From assembly GCA_947476855.1 (NCBI GenBank), contig CANJSR010000371.1:1-5115 (forward strand): DNA of 5,115 nucleotides, read 5' to 3'. The DNA is from Acetobacteraceae bacterium (GTDB taxonomy: Bacteria; Pseudomonadota; Alphaproteobacteria; Acetobacterales; Acetobacteraceae). How positions within the stretch are numbered: position 1 is the first letter of the stretch; each line of letters opens with the position of its first letter. The position numbers were made by a program, and so were the translations under genes. Below, one piece after another: positions 1 to 5,115 of the stretch. The notes under the pieces are model-generated. The model did not search any database. It was given only the letters and a program-made list of their open reading frames with translations, and had not been told where the DNA came from.

Positions 1-546
1 ATCTTCTTCCTGACACGGCATCTGTCGCTGATGCAGGCCTGCGCGCAGATCACGGAACCACGCGTCGCCTCGGGCATCGACAAGTGCATGAAGGCGCTGG
101 GACAGTTGGGCTACGACCAGCCGCATCTGGCCGTCGCCGCCCTGAACCCGCATGGCGGAGAAGACGGGATGTTCGGGCGGGAGGAGATCGAGGCGATCAA
201 GCCCGCCATCGCGACGGCGCGCGCCCGGGGCATGAAGGTCAGCGGGCCGGTGCCGGCGGACAGCGTGTTCCACCTGGCGCGGATCGGCCGCTACGACGCG
301 GTGCTGTCGCTGTACCACGACCAGGGCCACATCGCCGCCAAGATGATGGACTTCGAAAAGACCGTCTCGGTCACCCTCGGCCTGCCGATTCTCCGCACCA
401 GCGTGGACCATGGGACGGCGTTCGATATCGCCGGAACCGGCAAGGCGAGCGCGGTCAGCATGGTGGAGGCGATCAAGGTCGCGGCGGAATACGTCGTGCG
501 CGGCGTGCGGCTGGGGGATGAGGCTCCGGCGAAGGCAGCGGAGTAG
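1..546 (+). CDS. pdxA2: PdxA2-type 4-phospho-hydroxyacid dehydrogenase, C-terminal part (5' end outside window)
   Basis: The frame is open from the first base and ends at a TAG, giving 181 residues, roughly the last half of a protein family usually near 330 residues. PdxA-family enzymes are soluble, metal-dependent NAD(P) oxidative decarboxylases of 4-phosphorylated hydroxy acids. The three expected metal-ligand histidines are visible: His7 in TRHLSL, His106 in YHDQGH and His137 in SVDHGTA. The NPHGGEDG motif (residues 49-56) and DIAGTGKA (142-149) are also typical. HIAAK after YHDQG, where classical vitamin-B6 PdxA has an IPxK-like form, points to the PdxA2 branch, linked to D-threonate/D-erythronate 4-phosphate catabolism rather than pyridoxal phosphate synthesis. 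The subfamily call rests on remembered family patterns. Family membership is secure; substrate is less so, because the usual partner (a DUF1537 kinase) would lie outside the window. The gene converges on argD with a 90-bp gap. Confidence 0.88.
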   Translation: MFFLTRHLSLMQACAQITEPRVASGIDKCMKALGQLGYDQPHLAVAALNPHGGEDGMFGREEIEAIKPAIATARARGMKVSGPVPADSVFHLARIGRYDAVLSLYHDQGHIAAKMMDFEKTVSVTLGLPILRTSVDHGTAFDIAGTGKASAVSMVEAIKVAAEYVVRGVRLGDEAPAKAAE

Positions 547-636
547 GTCACCCCGGCGGCGGAACGGCGGCACATCGTCGGACCACCGCCGCGTCATCCA
601 GCCAGGGCCCGTCGCGACCGTTACCGCCCACGGCCC
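547..636. other. Convergent intergenic gap between pdxA2 and argD
   Basis: This 90-bp GC-rich stretch separates the two convergent stop codons. It contains modest inverted repeats: CGGCGG at 565-570 with CCGCCG at 586-591, and AGGGCC at 604-609 with GGCCCT at 632-637 (extendable by GT/AC across one bulged base). The second reaches the argD stop codon. Neither is followed by a clear T-run on either strand, so a terminator role is possible but not demonstrated. I see no gene here. Confidence 0.4.
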
Positions 637-1827
637 TCACCGCCCCAGCACCGTCGCCAGGACCCCGTCCAGAATCGCCACCATCTGCCGGACCTCTGCC
701 CGCGTGACCGTCAGCGCCGGCATGAACCGCAGCGTGTCCGGCCGGGGCGCGTTCAGTACCAGGCCGCGCGTCATCGCCAGGCTGGCGACCTCTCCGGCGA
801 TATCCCGACCCAGGTCCAGCGCCAGCAGCAGGCCCCTGCCCCGCACCGCCCCGCAATCGAACCGGGCTGACAGCGTCCGCAACTGCCGCTTCAGGCAGGC
901 GCCCGTCTCGGTCACGCTCTCCAGAAAGCCCGGAGCCGCCACGGTCTCGATCACCGCGCAACCGGCCGCGGCCATCAGCGGGTTGCCGCAGAACGTGCCG
1001 CCCTGGTCGCCATACTCGAAGCAGCTCACGTCCCGATGCGCCACCAGGGCCGCCAGAGGCACCCCGCCGCCGAGGCCCTTGGCCAGGGTCATGATGTCGG
1101 GCGTCACCCCGGCATGCTCGAACCCGAACATCGTGCCCGTCCGGCCGATGCCGGTCTGGATTTCATCCAGGATCAGCAGCAGCCCCCGCTCCCGGGTCAG
1201 CGCCCGCAGGCCTTGCAGGAACGCGTCCGACGCCTCGAACACCCCGGCCTCGCCCTGGATCGGTTCCAGCATCACGGCGACCGTCTGGGGTGTGATCGCC
1301 GCCTCCACCGCCGCCAGGTCGTTCAGTGGCACCTTGACGAAGCCCGGGACCTTGGGTTCGAACATCGGCTCCCAATGCGGTTTTCCCGACGCGGCCATCG
1401 TCGCCAGCGTCCGGCCGTGGAATCCGTGATCCATCGTGATGATGCCGAAGGCGCCGTCGCGGTGCAGGCTGCCCCATTTCCGGGCGAGCTTGATCGCACC
1501 CTCATTCGCCTCCGCCCCGCTGTTGGCCAGGAAGACGTGATCCAGCCCGCTGTACGCCGCGATCAGGTCCGACAGCCGGATCATCTGGTCGTTGTAGAAG
1601 GCCGGGCTGCAATTGATCAGCTTCCCCGCCTGGGCCGCCAGCGCATCGAGGATCGGCCGCGGCGCATGGCCTAGGCAGTTCACCGCCCAGCCCTGGATGA
1701 AGTCGAGGTAGCGCCGCCCCTCGGAATCGATCAGCCACGACCCCTGCCCGCCGGTGAAGACGACCGGCGGCCGGGGCGTGATGTCCATGACGGCGTGGAA
1801 CGGATTGGTGCTGGATAGGGAATCCAT
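637..1827 (-). CDS. argD: Acetylornithine aminotransferase (class III, PLP-dependent)
   Basis: The 396-residue product has the normal length for ArgD. It interconverts N-acetylglutamate 5-semialdehyde plus glutamate with N2-acetylornithine plus 2-oxoglutarate, in cytoplasmic arginine biosynthesis. Visible family motifs include [12 protein letters not shown] (43-54), the phosphate-binding [17 protein letters not shown] (103-119), GFHGRT (135-140, with the Arg expected to bind the substrate carboxylate), EPIQGEAG (188-195), LDEIQTG (220-226, Asp221 contacting the PLP ring nitrogen), TLAKGLGGG (247-255, Lys250 as the PLP lysine), GGTFCGNPL (276-284) and LRFMPAL (366-372). The wording is strikingly like betaproteobacterial (Burkholderia-type) ArgD as I remember it. 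The start is well supported: AGGAG at 1839-1835 lies 7 nt before the ATG. The gene appears to be transcribed alone, because the downstream neighbour is convergent. Related class III enzymes (succinylornithine or GABA-type transaminases) are less likely. The arginine-rich leader upstream independently favours an arginine-pathway role. Confidence 0.88.
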   Translation of the reverse strand: MDSLSSTNPFHAVMDITPRPPVVFTGGQGSWLIDSEGRRYLDFIQGWAVNCLGHAPRPILDALAAQAGKLINCSPAFYNDQMIRLSDLIAAYSGLDHVFLANSGAEANEGAIKLARKWGSLHRDGAFGIITMDHGFHGRTLATMAASGKPHWEPMFEPKVPGFVKVPLNDLAAVEAAITPQTVAVMLEPIQGEAGVFEASDAFLQGLRALTRERGLLLILDEIQTGIGRTGTMFGFEHAGVTPDIMTLAKGLGGGVPLAALVAHRDVSCFEYGDQGGTFCGNPLMAAAGCAVIETVAAPGFLESVTETGACLKRQLRTLSARFDCGAVRGRGLLLALDLGRDIAGEVASLAMTRGLVLNAPRPDTLRFMPALTVTRAEVRQMVAILDGVLATVLGR

Positions 1828-1834
1828 GTGCTTG

Positions 1835-1839
1835 CTCCT
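1835..1839 (-). promoter_or_regulatory. Shine-Dalgarno site of argD
   Basis: Reading the minus strand, AGGAG is followed by 7 nt and then the ATG at 1827. This is a strong site and fixes the argD start. It lies just 3' of a T5 run (1848-1844) and 32 nt beyond the 17-bp leader hairpin, so that hairpin does not cover it. This makes control by termination more likely than control by hiding the ribosome site. Confidence 0.8.
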
Positions 1840-1843
1840 GAGG

Positions 1844-1892
1844 AAAAAGCAGCGACACGGGCCCCTGAAAGCACAAAGACCCCCGTCGCTGC
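1844..1892 (-). other. Possible alternative leader hairpin followed by T5
   Basis: On the minus strand, GCAGCGAC (1892-1885) is perfectly complementary to GTCGCTGC (1856-1849), and TTTTT (1848-1844) follows at once. An inner ACGGG (1886-1882) and CCCGT (1861-1857) can extend the stem in an alternative register with a 2-nt bulge. The loop is about 20-28 nt. The 5' arm overlaps the loop and 3' arm of the stronger 17-bp hairpin, so the two structures exclude each other. It could be a second termination point or a chance pairing in GC-rich DNA. Confidence 0.3.
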
Positions 1893-1909
1893 CGACGGGG
1901 GTCTTTGTG
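1872..1909 (-). terminator. Perfect 17-bp hairpin before argD, probable attenuator terminator
   Basis: The arms CACAAAGACCCCCGTCG and CGACGGGGGTCTTTGTG pair without mismatch around a 4-nt loop. On the minus strand the 3' arm ends at 1872 and the RNA continues as CUUUC, so the GC-rich core (GACCCCCGUCG with its complement) is followed by the U-rich UUUGUGCUUUC. The A-rich 5' flank would make it usable in either direction. It lies inside the argD leader, 44 bp before the argD start and 18 bp after the stop codon of the arginine-rich leader frame. It could simply terminate transcription from the upstream membrane-protein gene, but the duplicated nonamer upstream suggests a conditional terminator. 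Confidence 0.75.
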
Positions 1910-1970
1910 TGTGCCGAATGGACCAGATCAGGCCACGCGCACGCTCCATACCCCCGTCAAAGGACGGCGG
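1872..1970 (-). promoter_or_regulatory. Putative arginine-responsive transcription attenuator of argD
   Basis: Four segments are visible on the minus strand. Segment 1 is CCGCCGTC (1970-1963), inside the arginine codons. Segment 2 is GACGGGGGT (1958-1950). Segment 3 is ACCCCCGTC (1902-1894). Segment 4 is GACGGGGGT (1887-1879). Segments 2 and 4 are identical, so segment 3 can pair with either. Pairing 3:4 gives the 17-bp terminator. Pairing 2:3 (9 bp plus two G-U pairs using TT at 1960-1959) blocks it. Pairing 1:2 (5 bp, a G-G mismatch, 2 bp, 4-nt loop) restores termination. A ribosome held at the first arginine codons would cover segment 1 and favour 2:3, allowing argD transcription when charged arginyl-tRNA is scarce. 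The segments are seen directly; the mechanism is inferred by analogy to the trp operon. One departure is that the leader stop codon lies beyond segment 2, not between segments 1 and 2. Confidence 0.62.
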
Positions 1971-2023
1971 CGTCGGCGGGCGACGGTCAGGATGAAGGCG
2001 TGATCCATGCCGTATCGGTGCAT
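1928..2023 (-). CDS. Arginine-rich leader peptide upstream of argD
   Basis: This 31-codon frame runs from an ATG at 2023 to a TGA ending at 1928, with an internal in-frame ATG at 2008 giving 26 residues. Its centre reads [12 protein letters not shown]: codons 16-20 (1978-1964) are CGC CGA CGC CGC CGT, five arginines in a row, with three more arginines outside the run if the first ATG is used. The peptide has no recognisable domain, and I expect its translation, not its product, to matter. The first ATG has only a weak GGA 6 nt upstream, and the second has no ribosome site. However, the second lies where transcription from the TTGACA at 2043 would begin, so leaderless translation is possible. 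Coding status is not proven. The support is the position, the arginine run and the adjoining mutually exclusive RNA segments before an arginine-biosynthesis gene. Confidence 0.55.
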   Translation of the reverse strand: MHRYGMDHAFILTVARRRRRPLTGVWSVRVA

Positions 2024-2043
2024 GGTGGGTCCGGCCCTGTCAA
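2014..2043 (-). promoter_or_regulatory. Candidate promoter for the argD leader
   Basis: A perfect TTGACA (-35 type) occupies 2043-2038 on the minus strand, starting 3 bp after the stop codon of the membrane-protein gene. The -10 region is poor: at 18-bp spacing it reads ACCGAT (2019-2014), and GATACG (2016-2011) is at 21 bp. With the 18-bp choice, transcription would start near 2008, the A of the second leader ATG. The weak -10 keeps confidence low, but a promoter in this gap is needed if argD is expressed apart from the upstream gene. Confidence 0.38.
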
Positions 2044-2046
2044 CGA

Positions 2047-2493
2047 CTATCGCGGCCAGTTCACCCGAGGCTCCGACCGCGCCTGGCGGATCGGCGGCGC
2101 TTCCCCGCGCCGCAACGGACGGGCATGGGCGGAGGGAGGCGGCCGGTCGTCGATATCAGCCTCGGGCGCGGTATCCTCCGGTAGGTCATAGGCCGCGGGT
2201 GGAATGGGCGGGCGTGACACCGGCGGTTCCGCCACGCGCCGGTCGAGCGGACGCGGGGCGTAGATGTCCTCGAAGTCAGCCTCTCGCGCGGCGGCTGGCA
2301 GGCGCAGCGCGAGATGCCGGATCTCATTCTGCAATTCATCCAGGCGCGCCTCGATCACCTCCAGCCGTGACTTCACGCCGATGACGCTGAACGGCATGAA
2401 CAGGAAGGCGAGCGCGTACAGCAGGGCAGGCAGCAGCAGCACCAGCGGCAGCCACCAGGGGACCCAATCGGGCAGGGCGAAGGGCAAGCTCAT
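2047..2493 (-). CDS. Small single-pass membrane protein with coiled coil and proline-rich tail, function unknown
   Basis: I do not recognise this 148-residue protein as a named family. Residues 12-34 form one hydrophobic segment rich in Leu, Pro and Trp (PWWLPLVLLLPALLYALAF), likely a membrane anchor. Residues 40-65 (VKSRLEVIEARLDELQNEIR and onward) show heptad-like spacing of Leu/Ile and charge pairs, suggesting a short coiled coil. The rest is proline-rich and probably disordered, with an acidic patch (PEDTAPEADIDD, 105-116) followed by an Arg-rich C-terminus (about 125-148). The start is supported by AGGA at 2504-2501, 7 nt before the ATG. It is divergent from phnW and lies upstream of the argD leader on the same strand, so readthrough into that leader is possible. 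The tripartite layout would suit an adaptor or scaffold, but that is a guess. Confidence 0.78.
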   Translation of the reverse strand: MSLPFALPDWVPWWLPLVLLLPALLYALAFLFMPFSVIGVKSRLEVIEARLDELQNEIRHLALRLPAAAREADFEDIYAPRPLDRRVAEPPVSRPPIPPAAYDLPEDTAPEADIDDRPPPSAHARPLRRGEAPPIRQARSEPRVNWPR

Positions 2494-2562
2494 CTCGGCA
2501 TCCTAGCACGGTTGACCGGGGGGTGGGTGGATTTCCCGCCTCCGTCGTGCGAAGCCTGTATC
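2494..2562. promoter_or_regulatory. Divergent intergenic region, probable promoter region
   Basis: This 69-bp gap separates the start codons of the membrane-protein gene (-) and phnW (+), so promoters for both probably lie here or just inside the genes. On the plus strand there is TTGACC at 2512-2517 but no good -10 at normal spacing, and TATCAT (2559-2564) overlaps the phnW ATG. On the minus strand TGCTAGGAT (2508-2500) resembles an extended -10 but has no matching -35. No operator-like palindrome stands out. Confidence 0.35.
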
Positions 2563-3684
2563 ATGCTGCTTCTGATTCCTGGCCCCGTCACCACGCGTCC
2601 AGAGGTTCGGGCCGCCATGGCCCAGGACCTCGCGCCATGGGACAACGATTTTCGCGGCTTCCTCCTCCGTCTGCTGGAACGGGTGCTGCATGCCGCCCAC
2701 GGCATCGCGGGCGAGCACACCGTCCTACCGTTGCAGGGCTGCGGCCATTTCATCACCGAGGCCGCTGTCCGTTCCCTGCTTCCCCCCGGCGGGCGGCTGC
2801 TGGTTCCCGACACCGGCGCCTACGCCCAGCGGATGATCCGCCTGGCGCGGGAGGCCGGACGCGATCCGGTGGTCCTGACGATCGACGCCGGCCGCCCGAC
2901 CGATCCCCAGGCCGTGGCCGCCGCGCTGGCCGCCGATCCGTCCATCAGCCATGTGGGCGTCGTTTATTCAGAAACCGCGAGCGGGGTGATCCATGACGCC
3001 CTGGCCATCGGCCCCGTGGTCCGCGCCGCCGGACGGCGGATGATCGTCGATGCCGTATCCGCCTTCGGTGCCCTGCCGCTGGATCTGTCCGCCCATCCGG
3101 AAATCGACGCCGCCGTCTTCACCTCGAACAAATGCATCGAGTCCCTGCCCGGCATCGGCTTCGCGATCGCCCGGATCGACGCGCTGGCGGTCAATGCCGG
3201 CCAGGCGGGAAGCTGGTCCTTCGACCTGCACGACGTCCACGAACGCTCGGGCGGCGGCAGCTTCCGCTTCACCCCGCCGGCGCAGGTGCTGGCCGCCTTC
3301 GACCGCGCGATGGATTTCTGGGAAGCGGAGGGACGGGAAGCCCGCCTCGCCCGCTACACCGCCAACATGCATGCCTTCCATGACGGGATGGTGGGGCTGG
3401 GCCTGACGCCGTGGCTGGCGCGCGATGTCCAGGGGCCGATCATCGTCAACATCCATGCCCCGACCGATCCGGCCTGGGACCTGCAACGCTTCGTCGATGC
3501 CCTGAAACGGCGCGGCGTGCTGATCAGCAATTTCTATAATACGCCGACCCCGACGTTTCGCGTGGGTTGCATCGGCGCGATCACCCCGGACGACATGCGG
3601 GGCGCGGTCGCGGCGATGGACGCGGCACTCGGGGAAATCGGCATCACCCAACGGGAGAATGTCCGCGATGAAGTCCGACCTTGA
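2563..3684 (+). CDS. phnW: PhnW-type 2-aminoethylphosphonate-pyruvate aminotransferase
   Basis: The 373-residue class V (fold type I) PLP enzyme matches PhnW in length and motifs. PhnW converts 2-aminoethylphosphonate plus pyruvate to phosphonoacetaldehyde plus alanine in the cytoplasm. Visible features are the N-terminal [14 protein letters not shown] (2-15), LQGCGHF (57-63) in the cofactor phosphate region, [14 protein letters not shown] (128-141), [11 protein letters not shown] (162-172, Asp163 under the PLP ring), [14 protein letters not shown] (187-200, Lys190 as the Schiff-base lysine) and [10 protein letters not shown] (331-340, Arg333 expected to bind the substrate acid group). The ATG at 2563 is chosen because PhnW proteins begin almost at LLLTPGP; an upstream TTG at 2512 would add 17 unrelated residues. 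The ribosome site is weak. Just before Arg333, [10 protein letters not shown] replaces the YPGK-like segment I recall from Salmonella PhnW, so substrate preference may differ. The 3' end overlaps fhs by 17 bp. No other phosphonate gene is visible. Confidence 0.82.
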   Translation: MLLLIPGPVTTRPEVRAAMAQDLAPWDNDFRGFLLRLLERVLHAAHGIAGEHTVLPLQGCGHFITEAAVRSLLPPGGRLLVPDTGAYAQRMIRLAREAGRDPVVLTIDAGRPTDPQAVAAALAADPSISHVGVVYSETASGVIHDALAIGPVVRAAGRRMIVDAVSAFGALPLDLSAHPEIDAAVFTSNKCIESLPGIGFAIARIDALAVNAGQAGSWSFDLHDVHERSGGGSFRFTPPAQVLAAFDRAMDFWEAEGREARLARYTANMHAFHDGMVGLGLTPWLARDVQGPIIVNIHAPTDPAWDLQRFVDALKRRGVLISNFYNTPTPTFRVGCIGAITPDDMRGAVAAMDAALGEIGITQRENVRDEVRP

Positions 3685-5115
3685 GATTGCCCGTGAAGCC
3701 AAGATGCGCCCGATCGGAGAGATCGCGGCGCGCCTGAACATCCCCGAGGATGCGCTGGAACCCTATGGCCGGCACAAGGCCAAGATCGGGCTGGATTTCG
3801 TTGCCAGCCTGAAAGACCGCCCCGATGGCGCGCTGGTGCTGGTCACCGGCATTAACCCGACCCCCGCCGGAGAGGGCAAGACCACCACGACCGTCGGCCT
3901 GGGCGACGCGCTCAATCGTATCGGCAAGCGCGCCGCGATCTGCCTGCGCGAACCCTCATTGGGTCCCAGCTTCGGCATGAAGGGGGGCGCGGCCGGCGGC
4001 GGCTATGCCCAGGTCGTGCCGATGGACCAGATCAACCTGCATTTCACCGGCGACTTCCACGCGATCACCTCGGCCAACAACCTGCTCGCGGCGATGATCG
4101 ACAACTCCATCTATTGGGGCAATCCGCTGGGCATTGACGAAAGGCGCATCTCCTGGCGCCGCTGCCTGGACATGAACGACCGCGCGCTCCGCTCCATCGT
4201 CGGCAGCCTGGGCGGCGTGGCCAACGGCTTCCCGCGTGAGGACGGGTTCGACATCACCGTGGCGTCGGAGGTGATGGCGGTGTTCTGCCTCGCCAACGAC
4301 CTGGCCGACCTGCAGACCCGCCTGGGCAAGATGATCGTCGCCCAGACCCGCGACGGCAAGAACATCACGGCGGCGGATGTGAAGGCCGATGGCGCGATGT
4401 CCGTCCTGCTCAAGGACGCCGTCGCCCCCAATCTGGTGCAGACGCTGGAGGGTTCGCCCGCCTTCGTGCATGGCGGTCCCTTCGCCAATATCGCGCATGG
4501 CTGCAACTCCGTGATGGCGACGCGCTTGGGCATGAAGCTGTCTGATGTCGTGGTAACGGAAGCCGGATTCGGCGCTGATCTGGGCGGGGAGAAGTTCCTC
4601 GACATCAAGTGTCGGGCTGCCGGGCTGAAGCCAAGCTGCGCGGTGGTGGTGGCGACGGTGCGGGCGTTGAAGATGCATGGCGGCGTGGCCCGCAATGCGT
4701 TGGGGCCGGAGAATGTTGACGCCGTGAAGCGCGGCATCGCCAACCTGCAACGCCATGTGGAGAATCTGCGGAAGTTCGGCCTGCCGGTCGTTGTCGCGGT
4801 CAACCATTTCACCTCGGACACGGATGCCGAATTCGGCGCGATCCGCGACGCGATGGCGGCAATGGGGGTGGAGGCGATTTCCTGCACCCATTGGGCGCAT
4901 GGCGGCGCGGGCGCCGAGGCCCTGGCGCATGCCGTGATGAAGCGGATCGATGGGGGAGAGGCCGACTACAAGCCGCTCTATGCCTCCGACCTGTCGCTGA
5001 CGGACAACATCCGGTCGATCGCGAAGGAGATCTATCGCGCGTCCGATATCTCGGTGCCCGACGCGGTGGCACGCCGGTTGAAAAGCTTCGAGGACGCGGG
5101 GTTCCGCGATGTCCC
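3668..5115 (+). CDS. fhs: Formate-tetrahydrofolate ligase, 3' end outside window
   Basis: The frame is open from the ATG to the window edge, giving 482 residues of an enzyme usually near 555-560, so about 75 C-terminal residues are missing. Fhs (10-formyl-THF synthetase) joins formate to tetrahydrofolate with ATP in cytoplasmic one-carbon metabolism. The two classic signatures are present: [11 protein letters not shown] (103-113) and [11 protein letters not shown] (198-208). The nucleotide-binding loop [12 protein letters not shown] spans 64-75 with Lys71. [20 protein letters not shown] (261-280), [14 protein letters not shown] (297-310) and [12 protein letters not shown] (406-417, Trp409 in the folate-binding region) are also typical. 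The start is supported by GGGAG at 3653-3657, 10 nt upstream and inside phnW. The start codon lies 17 bp before the end of phnW in another frame, so the two genes are probably co-transcribed and translationally coupled. No frameshift or missing key residue is seen. Confidence 0.96.
   Translation, partial: MKSDLEIAREAKMRPIGEIAARLNIPEDALEPYGRHKAKIGLDFVASLKDRPDGALVLVTGINPTPAGEGKTTTTVGLGDALNRIGKRAAICLREPSLGPSFGMKGGAAGGGYAQVVPMDQINLHFTGDFHAITSANNLLAAMIDNSIYWGNPLGIDERRISWRRCLDMNDRALRSIVGSLGGVANGFPREDGFDITVASEVMAVFCLANDLADLQTRLGKMIVAQTRDGKNITAADVKADGAMSVLLKDAVAPNLVQTLEGSPAFVHGGPFANIAHGCNSVMATRLGMKLSDVVVTEAGFGADLGGEKFLDIKCRAAGLKPSCAVVVATVRALKMHGGVARNALGPENVDAVKRGIANLQRHVENLRKFGLPVVVAVNHFTSDTDAEFGAIRDAMAAMGVEAISCTHWAHGGAGAEALAHAVMKRIDGGEADYKPLYASDLSLTDNIRSIAKEIYRASDISVPDAVARRLKSFEDAGFRDV

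Noticed and set aside
604..637. Inverted repeat AGGGCC/GGCCCT as a firm bidirectional terminator between pdxA2 and argD
   Set aside because: The stem is short with a bulge and a 20-nt loop, and there is no T-run on either side. Such pairings are frequent by chance in GC-rich DNA.
410..1429. Long plus-strand open frame of 339 codons antisense to argD
   Set aside because: Its composition is Arg/Pro/Ser-rich as expected of the opposite strand of a GC-rich gene. It overlaps both pdxA2 and argD, whose motifs are unmistakable, and shows no domain.
1872..1909. The 17-bp hairpin as an insertion-sequence end or mobile-element repeat
   Set aside because: No transposase, target duplication or second copy of the long arms is present. 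Only the GACGGGGGT core recurs, in a position that makes sense for alternative RNA pairing.
1731..1949. Alternative minus-strand frame starting at the ATG at 1949, with several arginines near its start
   Set aside because: It reads through the entire hairpin and into argD in the wrong frame for 72 codons, lacks a consecutive Arg run and has no ribosome site. The frame at 2023-1928 fits a leader peptide far better.
2512..2562. Upstream TTG start that would extend phnW by 17 residues
   Set aside because: The added residues do not resemble PhnW N-termini, which begin close to LLLTPGP, and no ribosome site supports the TTG. The ATG at 2563 fits the family length.
2968..3741. Minus-strand open frame of 257 codons across phnW and the start of fhs
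   Set aside because: It lies opposite strongly conserved PhnW motifs, has low-complexity Arg/Gly/Asp composition and no recognisable domain.
3956..4930. Minus-strand open frame of 324 codons across fhs
   Set aside because: It is rich in His, Arg and Gln without motifs and lies entirely within fhs, which carries both family signatures. It is an antisense shadow.

Overview
This is GC-rich DNA with dense, short-spaced genes. The protein types (an alphaproteobacterial-style PhnW, Fhs with the CTHWAHGG region, a PdxA2-type dehydrogenase) suggest an alphaproteobacterium, most likely an acetic-acid bacterium or relative (Acetobacteraceae). That placement is inferred from recognised protein families, not from a search.

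Layout from left to right. Positions 1-546 (+) hold the C-terminal half of a PdxA2-type 4-phospho-acid dehydrogenase. It converges on an acetylornithine aminotransferase gene, argD (637-1827, -). Upstream of argD is a compact leader (about 1828-2046, -). Next on the same strand is a small single-pass membrane protein of unknown function (2047-2493, -). This diverges from a two-gene unit: a PhnW-type class V aminotransferase (2563-3684, +), overlapped by fhs, formate-tetrahydrofolate ligase (3668 to the window end, +, truncated).

The most interesting element is the argD leader. Between the membrane-protein stop codon and argD, the minus strand carries a short open reading frame (31 codons, or 26 from an internal ATG) with five consecutive arginine codons. 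Just 3' of the arginine codons lies GACGGGGGT. The same nonamer recurs as part of the 3' arm of a perfect 17-bp hairpin that precedes argD. The first copy can therefore pair with the hairpin's 5' arm and prevent it forming, and it can also pair with the arginine-codon segment itself. This four-segment arrangement matches trp-type ribosome-mediated attenuation, here apparently tuned to arginine and placed before an arginine-biosynthesis gene. It was read directly from the sequence; the regulatory role is inferred.

The other genes: argD makes N-acetylornithine in arginine biosynthesis. PhnW-type enzymes move the amino group of 2-aminoethylphosphonate to pyruvate. Fhs loads formate onto tetrahydrofolate. 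The phnW/fhs overlap implies co-expression, but no direct biochemical link is visible in the window. The PdxA2-type enzyme fits four-carbon sugar-acid phosphate catabolism; its partner genes would lie to the left of the window.
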